Shown here: positions 61,312 to 64,000 of the stretch, one piece after another
How positions within the stretch are numbered: position 1 is the first letter of the stretch
Layout of the letters: each line of letters opens with the position of its first letter
Source of the DNA: Clostridia bacterium
GTDB lineage: Bacteria > Bacillota > Clostridia > UBA1381
Length of the DNA stretch: 64,000 bases
Assembly: GCA_017415105.1 (NCBI GenBank)
Contig: JAFQJD010000003.1
Location: 62,001-126,000, forward strand
Direction of reading: 5' to 3'
Translations under genes and position numbers: made by a program
Notes under the pieces: model-generated
Database searches by the model: none
Told to the model about the DNA's origin: nothing
The model's input: only the letters and a program-made list of their open reading frames with translations

Positions 61312-62850
61312 TTATATCATCGTTGCAACAAAACGCAGAATTCTGCCTGTTGCACGGTAGTACCACGGATAATTTTCGTATTCAACCTCTGTGATACGTC
61401 TGCACTTTGAAAGTGTCGCAACGAAGTCACTTTCTATATCGTCTATCTCCGGTACATCAATCATATAAGTTGCACACTCATAGTGCAGATAAAGACTTCT
61501 GTAATCGTAGTTTATAGTTCCCACGATAGCACGTCTGCCGTCGGCTACAGTATTCTTTGCATGAACAAAGCCGGGGATATATTCATATACCTCAACACCT
61601 ATAGCGAACAAATCCTTGTAATATGAACGTGCAAGGCAGTACGGGGTTTTTTTATCCGGCACACCAGGAAGCATAAGCCTTACCCGTACACCACGTGTTA
61701 CCGCATATTCCATTGCATCGTATATTGCATCGTCTATAACAAAATACGGCGTCATTATATCGACATAATCTCTTGCTGAGTTCAATATATCAACATATGC
61801 ATTTCTGCCTATAAGCTTATTGTCAAGCGGTGTATCACCGTATGGAACAACGTAGCCTGATGCCTCGTATTCGGGGTACTTTTCAGACTCACGCATAAAT
61901 CTGCCCATATCAGGCTCATAGGTTTCTGATGTCGTGCACCACATTGTAAGAAACAGCTCCGTAAATCCGCTTACACCCTCGCCCGTAAGCTTTATACCCG
62001 TATCCTTCCAGTGCCCGAAACGCACAATTCTGTTTATATATTCATCTGCAAGGTTCACCCCGCCCGAGAACGCACACCGTCCGTCTATTACTATAATCTT
62101 GCGGTGGTCACGGTTATTCTGATAAGTGGAAAGCAGTGGCTGTAACGGTGCAAAAATCTGACATCTTATGCCGTTACTTTCAAGGAACTTGTCATAGTCC
62201 TTATCAACAATGCCCATACATCCCATACCGTCATACATCAGACGTACATCAACACCCTCTTTTGCCTTTCGCAAAAGGATTTCTTCTATTGTACGCCACA
62301 TATAGCTCTTTCGGTTTATTATGAAAAACTCCATAAAAATGAAGCTTTCCGCCTTTTCAAGCTCCTCTGTTATACTTTCAAACATCGTATCACCCAATGC
62401 GAAATAATCAACCTTTGTGTTTTTAAATACGGAATTACCGCCGGCTTTTGACAGGTATCTCACAAGCCCCGTATCAACGCCGTCATCGTCCATCTCACGT
62501 ATGAGGGATTTGTCATCGTAGCGGTATCTGTCAAGCACACGCTGTGCTTTCTGATGTGCTTTTAAAATGTTGCCCGAAATTATCCCCGTATGTGTGTAAA
62601 GATAAAAGAACCAGCCAAAATACGGCACCGCCGCTATCAGCATTATCCACGTTATTTTAAACGCACTCTCCTCGTGACGGTTTACCTCAATAAGAATAAA
62701 CACTGTGCTTATGAGATTGGACGCAAGCAGATAGAACCGCACATTGTTTGATATGTTTATAATATACATCAGAATCATTCCCACCTGCAGAAGCAGTGTG
62801 AGAATGGCAAAAAACTTATTTGAATATATGAGTTTCAGAAACTTATTCAA
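61312..62850 (-). CDS. Cardiolipin synthase
   Basis: 512 residues. Two N-terminal membrane segments (about 12-32 and 40-56) plus a third near 68-86, then two phospholipase D HKD motifs: HRKIIVIDG near 250 and HAKNTVADG near 435. It condenses phosphatidylglycerol to cardiolipin. The start is TTG at 62850, 9 bases after AGAGGG, as no ATG fits. Sixteen bases separate it from DUF5662. It precedes the PspC gene, which suggests a shared membrane-homeostasis unit. Confidence 0.93.
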   Translation of the reverse strand: MNKFLKLIYSNKFFAILTLLLQVGMILMYIINISNNVRFYLLASNLISTVFILIEVNRHEESAFKITWIMLIAAVPYFGWFFYLYTHTGIISGNILKAHQKAQRVLDRYRYDDKSLIREMDDDGVDTGLVRYLSKAGGNSVFKNTKVDYFALGDTMFESITEELEKAESFIFMEFFIINRKSYMWRTIEEILLRKAKEGVDVRLMYDGMGCMGIVDKDYDKFLESNGIRCQIFAPLQPLLSTYQNNRDHRKIIVIDGRCAFSGGVNLADEYINRIVRFGHWKDTGIKLTGEGVSGFTELFLTMWCTTSETYEPDMGRFMRESEKYPEYEASGYVVPYGDTPLDNKLIGRNAYVDILNSARDYVDIMTPYFVIDDAIYDAMEYAVTRGVRVRLMLPGVPDKKTPYCLARSYYKDLFAIGVEVYEYIPGFVHAKNTVADGRRAIVGTINYDYRSLYLHYECATYMIDVPEIDDIESDFVATLSKCRRITEVEYENYPWYYRATGRILRFVATMI

Positions 62851-62866
62851 CCAAATCCGCCCTCTT

Positions 62867-63391
62867 TCAATAGCTTTTTGTTTTTCTTATCTCGCGGAAT
62901 ACCGCAGTTTCGCCCTCGTCCTTGAGCATCATAAGCCATTTGCCGAGAAGCTCTGCTGTTTCGGGATGCATATTCATTCTTGCCGTACCGCCAAGGAAAT
63001 AACCGACCGGATTTTCGTTTGTATATTTCTTGCCAAGATATACCTTACCCGCCGCAACTCGGTCACAAAACATTTCCTTAACATATTTTATCGGCATCCT
63101 GACAGGCTCAATACGCCTTGTTTCGGGGTTATAGTCCGTCCAGTATTCAAAATGGTGACGGTTTCTGCCCTTGTGATGCATCCACGCCAAAGAGCACCCG
63201 TGTGTCTTTCGTTCAAGCTCCGTCGGGCTTCTGTCGCCTGTGAAATATTTAACGCCCTCATAAAACTCAATCGGGCTGAATTTTGACATATCGTGCATAA
63301 TACCACGCCAGATTATGCCCGCTTTTACGCAGTGTATAAACACAAAATGCTTATGCTTTACTATAGTACAAAAATGACGTATAAGACGCAT
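62867..63391 (-). CDS. DUF5662-family protein
   Basis: 174 residues. Conserved block: HCVKAGIIWRGIMHDMSKFS near 20-39, SLAWMHHKGRNRHHFEYWTD near 67-86, and MPIKYVKEMFCDRVAAGKVY near 98. The His/Asp pattern (HDMSKF, HHKGRNRHH) looks like an HD-type metal site, but the function of the family is unknown. First gene of the probable operon with cls and pspC. Confidence 0.85.
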   Translation of the reverse strand: MRLIRHFCTIVKHKHFVFIHCVKAGIIWRGIMHDMSKFSPIEFYEGVKYFTGDRSPTELERKTHGCSLAWMHHKGRNRHHFEYWTDYNPETRRIEPVRMPIKYVKEMFCDRVAAGKVYLGKKYTNENPVGYFLGGTARMNMHPETAELLGKWLMMLKDEGETAVFREIRKTKSY

Positions 63392-63426
63392 CGCAAAAAA
63401 CTCCGTTCCATTATGGTTTCTTTAGT

Positions 63427-63455
63427 ATTTTACCACAATTTTCGGTTTTTTTCAA
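63427..63455 (-). promoter_or_regulatory. Sigma-A promoter of the DUF5662-cls-pspC operon
   Basis: Minus strand TTGAAA (63455-63450), 17 bases, TAAAAT (63432-63427), about 36 bases before the start of the DUF5662 gene. Confidence 0.75.
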
Positions 63456-63574
63456 TACCTATGTACTTTTTGTACCAAAAAAGTCCCAAATCACATTTAC
63501 ACTTTAAAAAAGTATTGAATTTTTTTGAGGAATGGTATACAATATAATTACAAATAAAAAGGAGCTTACGGTAT

Positions 63575-63895
63575 ATGGATATATATAACTACGGAACAAT
63601 GTCAGGCGAGAAAAAAAGAAAGAGAAAACGTCATATTGCAGGCATTGTTATTATCTTAATAATACTTATGGTGGGCATAGGTGCTGTCGGTGTATTGACA
63701 AGCAACGGTCCGGAATATCAGATGCGAAAATCCATCATTGAGGAGAACCACGCATTGAAAGAGGAAAATGCAGAGCTTACAAACCGTATAGAAAAGCTTG
63801 AAAAGGAGCTTCAGGAGAAGGAGGACTATATAGAAGCCTTGCCTGAACCCGAAGAAACGGAAACTCCCGAAGAACCTTCAACTCCACGTGATTAA
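63575..63895 (+). CDS. Single-pass membrane protein with coiled coil
   Basis: 106 residues. A basic N-terminus (EKKRKRKRH), one membrane segment near 21-42, then a coiled coil of about 40 residues (ENHALKEENAELTNRIEKLE) and a Pro/Glu-rich tail (PEPEETETPEEPSTP). The layout resembles FtsB/FtsL-like septum proteins, but the context (upstream of addB) does not support that. AAAAAGGAG precedes the ATG by about 10 bases. TATAAT at 63543-63548 may be the -10 box. Function unknown. Confidence 0.7.
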   Translation: MDIYNYGTMSGEKKRKRKRHIAGIVIILIILMVGIGAVGVLTSNGPEYQMRKSIIEENHALKEENAELTNRIEKLEKELQEKEDYIEALPEPEETETPEEPSTPRD

Positions 63896-63907
63896 AGAGG
63901 TATAAAT

Positions 63908-64000
63908 ATGGCTGTTAAAATCATAACGGGCTCTATAGGCTCGGGCAAGACCCGATACTGTATCGACGAAATTTCAAAAGTGCATAAAAGCGACCCGTCA
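63908..64000 (+). CDS. addB: AddB, helicase-exonuclease subunit (first 31 codons)
   Basis: Only 31 codons are in the window. MAVKIITGSIGSGKTRYCID starts with a P-loop (GSIGSGKT), as in the N-terminal helicase domain of AddB, which works with AddA in double-strand-break repair and phage DNA degradation. AGAGG precedes the ATG. Thirteen bases follow the coiled-coil gene. The call is tentative because so little is visible. Confidence 0.6.
   Translation, partial: MAVKIITGSIGSGKTRYCIDEISKVHKSDPS

Overview
This window is a chromosomal segment of an anaerobic, endospore-forming member of the Firmicutes (class Clostridia), probably a gut-type clostridium that I cannot place to genus. The evidence is: sporulation and germination genes (spoIVA, spoIIR, sleB, ypeB, a YlmC/YmxH PRC-barrel gene), the [FeFe]-hydrogenase maturase gene hydF, a pyrophosphate-type phosphofructokinase, a split transketolase, S-layer-homology (SLH) proteins, a compact S10-spc-alpha ribosomal cluster in Firmicutes order, and many consensus sigma-A promoters (TTGACA-17-TATAAT type) with A/T-flanked terminators.

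Layout. 1-5 kb: ftsH (3' end cut by the window edge) diverges from a 982-residue SLH surface protein. 5-9.3 kb: a probable cysS-mrnC-tktN-tktC-lipoprotein operon. 9.4-15.6 kb: sleB-ypeB, spoIIR, a DUF4163/DUF3298 protein, spoIVA and a MATE transporter. 15.6-22.9 kb: a U32 protein, a small unknown ORF, hydF, an RsuA-family pseudouridine synthase, mnmE, nrdR, ylmC, a membrane protein and ilvE. 23-30.6 kb: tRNA-Asp, a small Cys-rich protein, a 107-bp tandem repeat, a zinc-ribbon protein, an M15 peptidase, an ECF sigma/anti-sigma pair behind aroC, a PPi-type phosphofructokinase and a gluconate 5-dehydrogenase-like SDR.

30.7-37.0 kb is accessory in character. It holds a 1097-residue mosaic SLH protein, a decayed SLH 3' end, a TIR-like (CAP12-type) gene overlapping a TPR-like gene behind a strong promoter, a divergent XRE regulator and a PIN/RelB toxin-antitoxin pair. 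Near-identical terminator hairpins (core CGCAGTC-GAT-GACTGCG) recur at its two ends and inside it. The TIR/TPR pair is the best candidate here for an undescribed, possibly anti-phage, system.

37.0-53.4 kb is the S10-spc-alpha ribosomal super-cluster on the minus strand, with secY, adk, map, a KOW protein, infA and rpoA. It includes rpmJ (37 codons) and rpmD (59 codons). One strong promoter precedes a leader of about 340 nt that carries an intrinsic-terminator-like hairpin before rpsJ, which suggests attenuation.

53.5-64 kb: three zinc-ribbon/membrane proteins, an M23 peptidase with two near-identical repeats, a stalk-domain protein divergent from a second XRE regulator, galE, a PIG-L deacetylase, a PspC protein whose reading frame has no normal start codon (AUA follows the Shine-Dalgarno), a cardiolipin synthase, a DUF5662 protein, a coiled-coil membrane protein and the first 31 codons of addB.

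Bases were read by eye and no database was searched. Family names rest on motif recognition. Promoter, terminator and attenuator calls are predictions from sequence.
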